The notes below the pieces were generated by a model. That model saw only the letters and a program-made list of their open reading frames with translations, had not been told where the DNA came from and made no database searches. From Nitrospinota bacterium (GTDB lineage: Bacteria > Nitrospinota > Nitrospinia > UBA9942): DNA of 25,261 bases. The position numbers and the translations under genes were made by a program. Positions 1-5,917 of this stretch are shown in pieces (the stretch's first letter is position 1; the number at the start of each line of letters is the position of its first letter). Location: positions 1 to 25,261 of the forward strand of contig JACRGN010000240.1 in the NCBI GenBank assembly GCA_016234205.1, in the 5' to 3' direction.

Positions 1-224
1 TGTCCGATAAGCCTCCCTGTCTTTGTCAATATCGCCATCTCAATCCCATGTTCAAAAAGCTCCTTCACAGCCTGTGTTGTAAACTGAACATTACCGAAGA
101 TGAGGACTGCATCGATTTTATGACATTCTACATCAAGCAGTATTTCATCGTCTTTCTGGACGATAAGCCTGTCCCCTGTTTTTCTGAGAACCGAACCTTG
201 TTCTGTCAGATAAAGGTTTGCCAT
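1..224 (-). CDS. cas1: Cas1 integrase, N-terminal part (cut by window edge)
   Basis: The first 74 codons of Cas1, the endonuclease/integrase that inserts new spacers into a CRISPR array. The N-terminus MANLYLTEQGSVL, followed by a beta-rich stretch and then DAVLIFGNVQFTTQAVKEL and HGIEMAIL, is the typical Cas1 N-terminal domain, in which a beta-sandwich leads to the 'helpless to choose' LxxxGI segment. The catalytic Glu/His/Asp lie beyond the left edge and cannot be checked. The ATG at 224 is one base after the RT stop (TAATATG), so the two genes are translationally coupled. Its ribosome site would be the AAGGG inside the last RT codons. The neighbouring RT suggests an RT-Cas1 adaptation module encoded as two separate proteins. 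The family call is firm; completeness and activity are unknown. Confidence 0.93.
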   Translation of the reverse strand, partial: MANLYLTEQGSVLRKTGDRLIVQKDDEILLDVECHKIDAVLIFGNVQFTTQAVKELFEHGIEMAILTKTGRLIG

Positions 225-225
225 A

Positions 226-1140
226 TTACCAGCCCTTATTTTTCTTTAGATAATACGCACTCATATTCAAGGGCGGAGGGTAGTAAAGAATCTTCTTTTC
301 CTTTTTTGGTTTGTCAAATGGCACCATAATCATGCTTTTTATAAAGGTTACTCCAAGATATTTAAAACCATCATCAAAGCTAACAATGTCCCCTTCGTCA
401 AGCTTTAATAAAAGGGCATCTAATATTTTATTGCTGAATTTAAGGGCTTCTTTTGCCTTCTCCGGGGTTTTGCACAACACGATAAAATCATCCGCATACC
501 TTACATACCGTTGTCCGTTTTTCAGCATTGCCTCATCCAACTCGTCAAGGAAAAGATTTGCAAGGGCAGGAGAGATGGGAGACCCCTGCGGAATCCCTTT
601 GTCCATCACCGTAAGCGACTCACCATCCCAAACTTCTGCCTTTATCCACAATTCGAGGAGTCTTATAATAGCATCATCTTTGATATGCCTTTTGACTTTT
701 GCAAGTAGCAATTCATGGTCAACGCTGTCAAAAAAGGCATCAATATCGGCATCAACAACCCATCTATAGCCCTGCTCAAAATATTTCTTTATTCTGAAAA
801 CAGCCTGTTTAACTGAGCGTCCTTTTCGATAGGCAAAACTGCAATCCTCAAATTCCTTTTCAAGAATAGGCTCGATTATCTGGAGCACGGCAACCTGTGC
901 TAACCTATCTCTGACAGCAGGAATGCAAAGCCTTCTTGCCTCACCATTGCCTTTATCAACAAGGATTTGAAGAAGCGGAAGGGGGGAGTAGTTTTTCTTC
1001 ACTATATCATCCGCAAGCCTTGCCAGATTTTCGTTTAAATCTTCTTCAAATCTCTCAATTGTTATTCCATCCACCCCTGCACAGCCTTTGTTTTCTTTGA
1101 CCCGGTGAAAGGCGGAGTTTAAGGAATTAATGTTAATCAT
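226..1140 (-). CDS. CRISPR-associated reverse transcriptase (stand-alone, group II intron-like)
   Basis: A reverse transcriptase of about 304 residues, related to group II intron RTs and of the kind found beside type III cas1. Visible motifs are GVDGITIERF near the start, an RxxCIPxVRDRLAQ segment (RT1), VDADIDAFFDSVDH (catalytic Asp near residue 132), GIPQGSPISPALANLFL (RT4) and the catalytic YADD at about residues 215-218. The end (KKEKKILYYPPPLN) is short, with no maturase, endonuclease, Cas6 or fused Cas1 domain. I choose ATG 1140; a TTG at 1149 is possible but has no better ribosome site. The gene is 20 bp downstream of the cyclase-Csx3 gene and 1 bp upstream of cas1. Known relatives allow spacer capture from RNA; that this one does so is inference. 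Confidence 0.93.
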   Translation of the reverse strand: MININSLNSAFHRVKENKGCAGVDGITIERFEEDLNENLARLADDIVKKNYSPLPLLQILVDKGNGEARRLCIPAVRDRLAQVAVLQIIEPILEKEFEDCSFAYRKGRSVKQAVFRIKKYFEQGYRWVVDADIDAFFDSVDHELLLAKVKRHIKDDAIIRLLELWIKAEVWDGESLTVMDKGIPQGSPISPALANLFLDELDEAMLKNGQRYVRYADDFIVLCKTPEKAKEALKFSNKILDALLLKLDEGDIVSFDDGFKYLGVTFIKSMIMVPFDKPKKEKKILYYPPPLNMSAYYLKKNKGW

Positions 1141-1160
1141 ACATTTCAACGACTAATATA

Positions 1161-2006
1161 TTATCGCAGGGTATGATCAAAAATTTGAAAAAGATGACCT
1201 GGTCCATCACGATAAAGCAATCTCTGTTTTCCTTTTAATTTTAATGCAGCATGTAAATAGAGCCAAGTTGGGGCTCGTCCAGTGAGAATAATTTCCTTTG
1301 CATCCTTTGTTTGCTCTTCTATGCTTGATAGATATTTATCCAGTTCGCTAAATTTTGCAGTATCTGTAAATAATTTGAACAAATCAATCTCCTTTGTTAC
1401 TCCTGTGCTCGTAATAAAGGGTGGAATTTCATCACTACTTAACTGGGGATAATAATATACAGACCTTATTTCCTGTCCTATCATAAAAAGAGAAGGTTTA
1501 AAATTTTCCTTTAAAGCCGAATTTTTTATAAACCTGAGGACACTGTCTGTCATGAAAATACCACCTGTTCCCGGGCAGCTTTTCTGGAATAATCCTGCCT
1601 TATTCATCACATCACTCATAATACCACCAATCTCTTTTTGAAAAATAATCGTCCCAACTGCAATACCTATGCGGAGACCTACTGGAGTGGCAAAATGATT
1701 TTTTACATTCTTCTCTCTAATTGAATCAATGATATTTACAGCCCTCTTAATTAAATCATCTGCCTCCGCCTCTTGATGCTTGTAAAGAACAACTAACCCA
1801 TCTCCTGACCATCTATCACTATAAAATAAATCGTCATTTAAAATATTTTGCACCTCCCTTTGAAAGACATTAATTTTTTCCTGATGCTCCTTTGGATGTG
1901 TTGCTGAAGCCAATGCCTTTGATTTTGCAATATCCATATTCATGACAAAAACAATCGGCACTTCTGTGCCTTCATCAATCTTTTCCCAACCTTCCCATTT
2001 CGCCAT
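1161..2006 (-). CDS. Fusion: class III nucleotide-cyclase-like domain + Csx3-like domain
   Basis: A 281-residue two-domain protein. Residues ~15-165 read as a class III adenylate/guanylate cyclase fold: VPIVFVMNMDIAKSKA with putative metal Asp25, the RWSGDGLVVLY turn with the second metal Asp69, VGLRIGIAVGTIIF, and SDVMNKAGLFQ, matching the D-x-x-N-x-A segment (Asp132, Asn135). The Arg that normally follows (NxAxR) is Leu139, so activity or chemistry may differ. Residues ~207-281 carry the Csx3 signature, EIILTGRAPTWLYLHAAL ending in FQIFDH; Csx3 (Crn3) proteins bind and degrade cyclic tetra-adenylate. A strong ribosome site (AAAGAAAGGGGG) precedes ATG 2006. No membrane segment is visible. 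Both domain calls come from motifs read by eye; a catalytically dead cyclase acting as a sensor is the main alternative. Confidence 0.72.
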   Translation of the reverse strand: MAKWEGWEKIDEGTEVPIVFVMNMDIAKSKALASATHPKEHQEKINVFQREVQNILNDDLFYSDRWSGDGLVVLYKHQEAEADDLIKRAVNIIDSIREKNVKNHFATPVGLRIGIAVGTIIFQKEIGGIMSDVMNKAGLFQKSCPGTGGIFMTDSVLRFIKNSALKENFKPSLFMIGQEIRSVYYYPQLSSDEIPPFITSTGVTKEIDLFKLFTDTAKFSELDKYLSSIEEQTKDAKEIILTGRAPTWLYLHAALKLKGKQRLLYRDGPGHLFQIFDHTLR

Positions 2007-2042
2007 TTGTTTTTACCCCCTTTCTTTAGGTTAAAAATCTTT

Positions 2043-2207
2043 CTATGCAATATTACCTTCCACGATTGATATGGCAATACTGTTTAAATATTGCTTAATG
2101 GTATCGCATGAAACAGGAGTTACCCACTTGATTTCTTCATCAACAAGCTCATAATTAAATTCGGCAAGAATTTTCGCTATAAACAGAGGGGCAATGCCGG
2201 TATTGCC
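2043..2207 (-). pseudogene. Orphan 54-codon coding fragment, family unknown
   Basis: A protein-like reading frame of 54 codons ending in TAG at 2043, with no ATG, GTG or TTG at its head. It reads GNTGIAPLFIAKILAEF, then DEEIKWVTPVSCDTIKQYL, which looks like real coding sequence rather than noise. It is in the same frame as the gene at 2232-2522, separated by two TAA codons that both flank or lie in an 18-bp hairpin (2208-2225). It may be the severed C-terminus of that gene or the tail of a lost one. I do not recognise the family. Confidence 0.4.
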
Positions 2208-2225
2208 TTATCCTGCAAAGGATAA
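2208..2225. repeat. Perfect 7-4-7 hairpin after the small gene
   Basis: TTATCCTGCAAAGGATAA: 7-bp perfect arms around a 4-base loop, lying 6 bp past the stop of the small gene at 2232-2522. There is no T-run, so it is not a classical terminator. It also supplies the TAA that separates that gene from the orphan coding fragment. It could be a small insertion that broke a longer gene, or an RNA-stabilising hairpin. Confidence 0.5.
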
Positions 2226-2231
2226 AGGATA

Positions 2232-2522
2232 TTATTGTAGTATTCTGCAAGCAAAGTCCATCCCCTCTTTTATTTCCTTAAATCTTACATATCTTCGTGA
2301 TTCTCCCCATAGGTTACATAAGATTTTAGGGTCAATTACCTTAACGATTTTAAACCAGTTCACACTCTCAAGCAGCCTTGCCACACAGAATGCCCTCTCA
2401 GGCCATTTACGGGTGCTTCTGCCCTCTATGATGTCAAGGAATTCCTCCGGTGTAAGCTTTAAATCCCAGAGACACTGCTTGAGTATCCTTTTTTGTTCTT
2501 CTGTAAGTTCCCTTTTATCCAT
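2232..2522 (-). CDS. Small helical protein of unknown function (DUF6922-like)
   Basis: A 96-residue soluble protein, MDKRELTEEQKRILKQCLWD..., rich in helices and aromatic residues (LWDLKLTPEEFLDIIEG, ARLLESVNWFKIV, LWGESRRYVRF). The pattern resembles small proteins often encoded beside AbiEii-type nucleotidyltransferases (DUF6922-like), but this is a by-eye resemblance. ATG 2522 is 14 bp after the stop of the upstream Csx3-like gene; a TTG in frame at 2540 would overlap that stop, and neither has a strong ribosome site. Its position between two Csx3-domain genes suggests co-transcription. The same frame resumes after two stops as the fragment at 2043-2207, so this protein may be a truncated form. 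Confidence 0.6.
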   Translation of the reverse strand: MDKRELTEEQKRILKQCLWDLKLTPEEFLDIIEGRSTRKWPERAFCVARLLESVNWFKIVKVIDPKILCNLWGESRRYVRFKEIKEGMDFACRILQ

Positions 2523-2536
2523 GTATCTATTATATC

Positions 2537-2821
2537 TCAAAATGGTGAGTGGTCAAAAATTACCACATCACCTGTTACAGGGCTTTTATATATAAGTTTC
2601 TTTGCCTTCCCATGTAGTGCATGTGCAATCTTGAGATAGAGCCAGACAGGGGCGGCACCTGTTAAAATAATTTCATTCCCTTCACCAGCAAGCTCTCTAA
2701 CTTTTTTAATATAGCTATCAAGGTCAGATAATCTGGCATTGCCATTAAAAAGCTGTGATAAATCTATGACCATTGACTCTTGACTCCTGACTCCCGACTC
2801 CTGACTGTTTTTTTCAAGCAT
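2537..2821 (-). CDS. csx3: Stand-alone Csx3-like protein (putative ring nuclease)
   Basis: A 94-residue protein whose last ~75 residues match the C-terminal domain of the cyclase fusion downstream: LxxLDxYI..., then NEIILTGAAPVWLYLKIAH and VVIFDHSPF. Csx3/Crn3 proteins bind cyclic tetra-adenylate between dimers and degrade it to limit type III CRISPR signalling. The GRxP of the fusion copy is GAAP here, so the Arg is lost; the two copies may differ in activity. ATG 2821 overlaps the stop of the TM-SAVED gene and has a GAGGTAACGAAGG leader. Residues 5-16 (SQESGVRSQES) are encoded by a simple 'GACTCCT'-type repeat, so the ancestral start may have been Met17. It is shorter than typical Csx3 (about 110 residues). 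Confidence 0.68.
   Translation of the reverse strand: MLEKNSQESGVRSQESMVIDLSQLFNGNARLSDLDSYIKKVRELAGEGNEIILTGAAPVWLYLKIAHALHGKAKKLIYKSPVTGDVVIFDHSPF
2776..2807. repeat. GACTCCT-type short tandem repeat inside a coding region
   Basis: A run of four imperfect TGACTCC/TGACTCT units on the plus strand. It translates in frame as SQESGVRSQES at the N-terminus of the Csx3-like protein. Such 'GGAGTCAGGAGTC' tracts are scattered through many bacterial genomes between genes; finding one inside an open frame is less usual. Confidence 0.75.
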
Positions 2822-3341
2822 CCTTCGTTACCTCTTTTATTAATTCCTCTGTCGCCATTCTCTCAAGAGATTCTGTAAGAAGCCCCCAGCACTCGTAGCC
2901 GCCATCCCTGTGAAAATGATAGACATACACAGGCACCCAGTTATTCAATACATCGGCAAGAAAAAAGGCGGAGGCAACAGGACCCTCATAAAATAGATGG
3001 ACTTCACTGATTCTCCTTGATGTAAGCCATCTCTTTTCAGCAATGAATTTCTTTCTGAGGTCAGGCAGTATATTGAGGGAGACGCCATATGCATTAATCT
3101 CTACTATCTCCATCTCCATCCCCTTTTCCTTCAAGAATGCCTCCACATGCCCCCTTACCTTTTCATTTGGTTTTAAGCTCACAGCAAGGGCAACCTCCAA
3201 GCCCTTTCCCTTTTCAAGAGCCTTCCTTATCCGCCTTTTATATCGTGTAACCCGTGTCACCAAAAGAGCAATACCACCTATAAAAACCATAAAAGTTATG
3301 ATTTGCGCTATGGTAGCTATTTTATCCAGAGTGTCCCACAT
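2814..3341 (-). CDS. Membrane-anchored SAVED-like protein (TM-SAVED)
   Basis: A 175-residue protein with one N-terminal membrane segment (IITFMVFIGGIALLVTRV, roughly residues 13-30), then a basic stretch RYKRRIRK that should stay in the cytoplasm. Residues ~46-160 resemble the C-terminal half of a SAVED domain: LEVALAVSLKPNEKVRGHV, then the marker segment SEVHLFYEGPVASAFFLADVLNNW and VPVYVYHFHRDGGYECWGLL. SAVED is a CARF-related fold that senses cyclic oligonucleotides in CBASS and some type III CRISPR systems. The predicted role is a nucleotide-gated membrane effector. I choose ATG 3341 (6 bp after the CARF-RelE stop codon) over TTG 3359. It is short compared with full SAVED, so the N-terminal half may be absent; the membrane and SAVED calls are inference from motifs. 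Confidence 0.68.
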   Translation of the reverse strand: MWDTLDKIATIAQIITFMVFIGGIALLVTRVTRYKRRIRKALEKGKGLEVALAVSLKPNEKVRGHVEAFLKEKGMEMEIVEINAYGVSLNILPDLRKKFIAEKRWLTSRRISEVHLFYEGPVASAFFLADVLNNWVPVYVYHFHRDGGYECWGLLTESLERMATEELIKEVTKDA

Positions 3342-3346
3342 GGCTT

Positions 3347-4429
3347 TTAATCCAGCCAAACCTTAATCTCAGTAAAAGATTTTTTATCAAAATCTTCTCT
3401 AAGTAATTCACCTTCTTTAAGAATACTTTCATACTCATCGTGCATAAAAATATCACAAATATACACCTTCTTGCCTTCAATATAGAAAAATAGCCGCTCA
3501 TTGGTAGAACCAGGTTTATAGCAATCAAGGTCTATCCTGTCCTTTTCCTTAACCTCATTATGCAGTTTTGCTTGCAGGTGGATAGGATCCTTCATCTTTT
3601 TGAATAGATTTTCAAATGTGTTACGGTCATATTTGCCAGAGTCCAATTTTTTTGAGACATTCGTGGAAATATAAACCTTGTTTCCTTTTATTTGAAGGTA
3701 TCGCTGGTATAAAATGCGTCCAGTCGGACGCAATGTTATATATCCATCATCTTTTAAAAGAATATCTTTTTCAGCCTCGTCTAAATCACTAAAAGAAAAC
3801 CCTGTCCTTTTTATAAAATCATCCACAGGCAAATAATCAGAGATAATTTCGTCTATTACAGGCTCAAGCTGCTTCAACCTCTCCATATCAAATTCTATCG
3901 GGATTGGCGGTAATTCAATAATGCTTTCTGACCGCTCAAAGATGTATCGGATAGGCAAATGAAAAATCATCCCAATGAATGTTAAATATGGGACAGCATC
4001 CTTAAATCCTGCCGTAGCATTTAAAACGATATTGTAATTCCAGCGATTATCATCCACTTCTTTTATTATTGTTTCGGTAAGATTAGGTATACCTTCTGTG
4101 TCAAATCTTTTTCTATCGTCAGTTTGCAGTCCTTTTATTCGTTTAACCGTGCAGATACAGTCACAAACATTTTCTATGGTTTTAGCCAGACAATGAGCAA
4201 CCATCTCTCCACTATCTGTATCGCTGCTCAGAAAAGATACCTTATCATCACTGCCTACCCCCATCCTTAACAGTGAATTAAGTTCAGCAGAAACTTTCAT
4301 TAAAGCTGGCTTATCTGAATTTTTTAAAAATGTTATTATAGTATCCTTATCATCATGCTTTTCTATTTTTTGCTTTTTGAGATTTTCTATTATGGAGATA
4401 CCAGAAGGGCAAAGATATAAGGTATTCAT
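3347..4429 (-). CDS. CARF-RelE effector (Cami1-like)
   Basis: A 360-residue fusion. Residues 1-185 are a CARF domain of the APE2256/Csm6 type: MNTLYLCPSGISII, LSSDTDSGEMVA, the ligand-binding-loop segment LNATAGFKDAVPYLTFIGM at ~136-154, and LPPIPIEFD closing the domain. Residues ~190-245 look like a winged helix. Residues ~255-345 resemble RelE: LFKKMKDPIHLQAKLHN, DLDCYKPGSTNERLFFYIEG and KVYICDIFMHDEYESIL. CARF-RelE proteins (Cami1 in Allochromatium) are mRNA interferases switched on by cyclic oligoadenylate made by Cas10. The AGGGGG ribosome site sits 5 bp before ATG 4429. It is the first gene after a 37-bp gap and heads the signalling cassette. Confidence 0.85.
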   Translation of the reverse strand: MNTLYLCPSGISIIENLKKQKIEKHDDKDTIITFLKNSDKPALMKVSAELNSLLRMGVGSDDKVSFLSSDTDSGEMVAHCLAKTIENVCDCICTVKRIKGLQTDDRKRFDTEGIPNLTETIIKEVDDNRWNYNIVLNATAGFKDAVPYLTFIGMIFHLPIRYIFERSESIIELPPIPIEFDMERLKQLEPVIDEIISDYLPVDDFIKRTGFSFSDLDEAEKDILLKDDGYITLRPTGRILYQRYLQIKGNKVYISTNVSKKLDSGKYDRNTFENLFKKMKDPIHLQAKLHNEVKEKDRIDLDCYKPGSTNERLFFYIEGKKVYICDIFMHDEYESILKEGELLREDFDKKSFTEIKVWLD

Positions 4430-4466
4430 TTTGTCCCCCTAATTACAAGACATAGATGGATATGGC

Positions 4467-4688
4467 TCATAACTTCATATCCCTGTCAATCATCGGCTTA
4501 AAGGGCTTCGGCTCGTGATTGATGAACTCGTTGAATTCGGTTAAAAAGGTAACAAGCCTGTCCATATCTACTTTGCCATCAACCACCACTGGATTATGCC
4601 TGTGAGCCGAGATGTATTTCATATCTTCCCTCATGGATAAAGACTTCGCCAGTCTCAAAAGCTCATCTTTTTCAAGCTCGCTTATCAT
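4467..4688 (-). CDS. Small partner protein of the nucleotidyltransferase
   Basis: A 73-residue protein, MISELEKDELLRLAKSLSMRED..., with a helical first third, then HRHNPVVVDGKVDMDRLVTFLTEFNEFINHEPKPF. Small proteins with this HNPxVVDGxVDxDxxxxFLTxFNEF pattern commonly follow stand-alone nucleotidyltransferases. Its ATG overlaps the stop of that enzyme (ATGA), indicating coupled translation. It could be the antidote or a cofactor of the transferase; no catalytic motif is visible. The family name is not known to me. Confidence 0.7.
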   Translation of the reverse strand: MISELEKDELLRLAKSLSMREDMKYISAHRHNPVVVDGKVDMDRLVTFLTEFNEFINHEPKPFKPMIDRDMKL

Positions 4689-5230
4689 TTACTGTATTTC
4701 CTCCTCAACACATCAAACTGTTTGCCGAATCCAAATAAGGAAAAGTATTCTTCTATTAAAGACCAGTCGATTTCAGCCTTATTAAAGTCTATCAAAGATT
4801 CTATGTCAGCCATATCTACAGCCTTTCTCGACTCATCGTTTGCAGCAGCCTGCATCTTGAAGCCTATCAGGTCTTCTACCTTTAACACCTTTACCGGCAA
4901 TGTTTCATCAAACATATTTTTTGTTTCCGCCCTTTGAAGCATGCTTAAAGAAGGTATCCTGAAAGCATGAATGCAATCAACTTCACCAAATACCCTCAGA
5001 GGCGAAACATATTGCGAAACATTCTCGGTCTTGTGCCTGCATTCATATCCCAATCCCCTCATTATTGCATCAACCTTATCTATATCATCACGATTAACAA
5101 GAAAGTCTATATCGGCAGTAGTCCTCGGCACACCCCATGCACCGAGGGCAAACCCGCCCATCAGGGCATAACGGATATTATGCTTCTCAAAATCAGTCAA
5201 AAGTTTTGAGAGAACGAGCTTGAAGTGCAT
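4685..5230 (-). CDS. AbiEii-type nucleotidyltransferase
   Basis: A 181-residue nucleotidyltransferase-superfamily protein. It has the helix MHFKLVLSKLLTDFEKHNIRYAL followed by GGFALGAWG (Gly25-Gly26) and the metal-binding TTADIDFLV (Asp40, Asp42). The third carboxylate is probably in EVDCIHAF. The C-terminal part (VLKVEDLIGFKMQAAANDESRKAVDMADIESLI) is the common linker to the helical tail. AbiEii/MenT relatives are toxins that nucleotidylate tRNA or proteins; whether this one is toxic is inference. It begins 3 bp after the RelE toxin stop. Two decayed copies of its 5' end lie at 5798-5917 and 7216-7383. Confidence 0.85.
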   Translation of the reverse strand: MHFKLVLSKLLTDFEKHNIRYALMGGFALGAWGVPRTTADIDFLVNRDDIDKVDAIMRGLGYECRHKTENVSQYVSPLRVFGEVDCIHAFRIPSLSMLQRAETKNMFDETLPVKVLKVEDLIGFKMQAAANDESRKAVDMADIESLIDFNKAEIDWSLIEEYFSLFGFGKQFDVLRRKYSK

Positions 5231-5233
5231 TTT

Positions 5234-5521
5234 TTAGTCTATTCTTTTTTCAATTTTACTGTAAACATCTCTCCTGTGTATTATTCCCAGTATCCAGACT
5301 TCCCTTTCTACTATTTTATAGACCACTCTATAATCTCCAACTCTTAATTTCCAGTAACCCTTGAGTGTCTTTCTTAAAGGCTCGCCGTATTGGTGCGGTG
5401 CTGTTGATAAACGGGTCTTGATAGCATACTCGATGCGTTTCCTTAGTCGTGAATCAAGCATGGGTATGTCAACTTCCTTTACATCAGGATGGTATATAAG
5501 CTCAAAATGCGCATCTACCAT
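5234..5521 (-). CDS. RelE/ParE-family toxin
   Basis: A 95-residue toxin of the RelE superfamily, which cuts mRNA at the ribosome or poisons gyrase. It shows the usual order: LIYHPDVKEVDIPML, a helical pair LRKRIEYAIKTRL, PHQYGEPLRKTLKGYWKLRVGDYRVVYKI and VWILGIIHRRDVYSKI. The LRVGDYRVVY strand and HRRDVY end are the typical RelE surface with Arg and Tyr near the active site. Its ATG lies inside the last codons of the antitoxin gene (7-bp overlap), the standard coupling. Antitoxin first, toxin second. Confidence 0.92.
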   Translation of the reverse strand: MVDAHFELIYHPDVKEVDIPMLDSRLRKRIEYAIKTRLSTAPHQYGEPLRKTLKGYWKLRVGDYRVVYKIVEREVWILGIIHRRDVYSKIEKRID

Positions 5522-5739
5522 ACATCGCTATGCTTGAGCGCCTTGTCCTTTTTAAATGTCCGCTCTCGCTCTCCGGCAAATATTGAAAGGGCGGCATCTT
5601 CTTCCAACTCTAAAGCTTCCTTTACAAGGTCACGAACCTTTAAGGACATGGAAATACCCTCTTTTTTGGCAAGATGCTCAATAGCACTATAAATCGGTTT
5701 TTCGAAAACAACATTTATTCTTGGATTCTTAGCTGGCAT
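5515..5739 (-). CDS. Ribbon-helix-helix antitoxin
   Basis: A 74-residue RHH-type DNA-binding antitoxin for the RelE toxin that follows. The beta strand PRINVVFEKPIYSAIEHLAKKEGISMSL and helix VRDLVKEALELEEDAALSIFAGERE fit the MetJ/Arc fold with a C-terminal toxin-binding tail. A good ribosome site (GGAGGTGATAACTG) precedes ATG 5739. A perfect 17-bp palindrome 19 bp upstream is the likely operator for autorepression. Confidence 0.88.
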   Translation of the reverse strand: MPAKNPRINVVFEKPIYSAIEHLAKKEGISMSLKVRDLVKEALELEEDAALSIFAGERERTFKKDKALKHSDVW

Positions 5740-5757
5740 CAGTTATCACCTCCATAA

Positions 5758-5774
5758 ATAAGTGTAACACTTAT
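5758..5774. promoter_or_regulatory. Palindromic operator of the RHH/RelE module
   Basis: ATAAGTGTAACACTTAT: 8-bp perfect arms around one base, 19 bp upstream of the antitoxin start and just before its ribosome site. RHH antitoxins bind such short palindromes to repress their own operon. Binding by this particular antitoxin is inference. Confidence 0.65.
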
Positions 5775-5797
5775 AACACACCCGTTCAACACACCAT

Positions 5798-5917
5798 TTA
5801 AGGAACTGCCTTAAAAACTATAAACAGTCCCTCCGCAAACCCACCCATCAGGGCATAACGGATATTTCCTTTTTCAAAGGCAGTCAAAATTTTCGAGAAA
5901 ACGAGCTTGAAGTCCAT
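5798..5917 (-). pseudogene. Relic of a nucleotidyltransferase 5' end
   Basis: A 39-codon frame whose first 28 residues (MDFKLVFSKILTAFEKGNIR, then YALMGGFA) match the start of the intact nucleotidyltransferase at 4685-5230. It then runs into unrelated sequence and stops before the catalytic TADID motif. It begins on the ATPase stop (TAATG), which shows the ancestral order ATPase then transferase. It cannot encode an active enzyme. Confidence 0.85.

Noticed and set aside
48..329. Plus-strand reading frame opposite cas1
   Set aside because: It is antisense to clear Cas1 and RT coding sequence, has no recognisable domain and no ribosome site.
226..1149. Retron or DRT defence RT
   Set aside because: No msr/msd-like RNA region is evident next to it, and the direct coupling to cas1 favours a CRISPR-associated RT.
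5798..5917. Relic as a functional mini-protein
   Set aside because: It lacks the catalytic TADID motif and diverges right after GGFA, so decay is the simpler reading.
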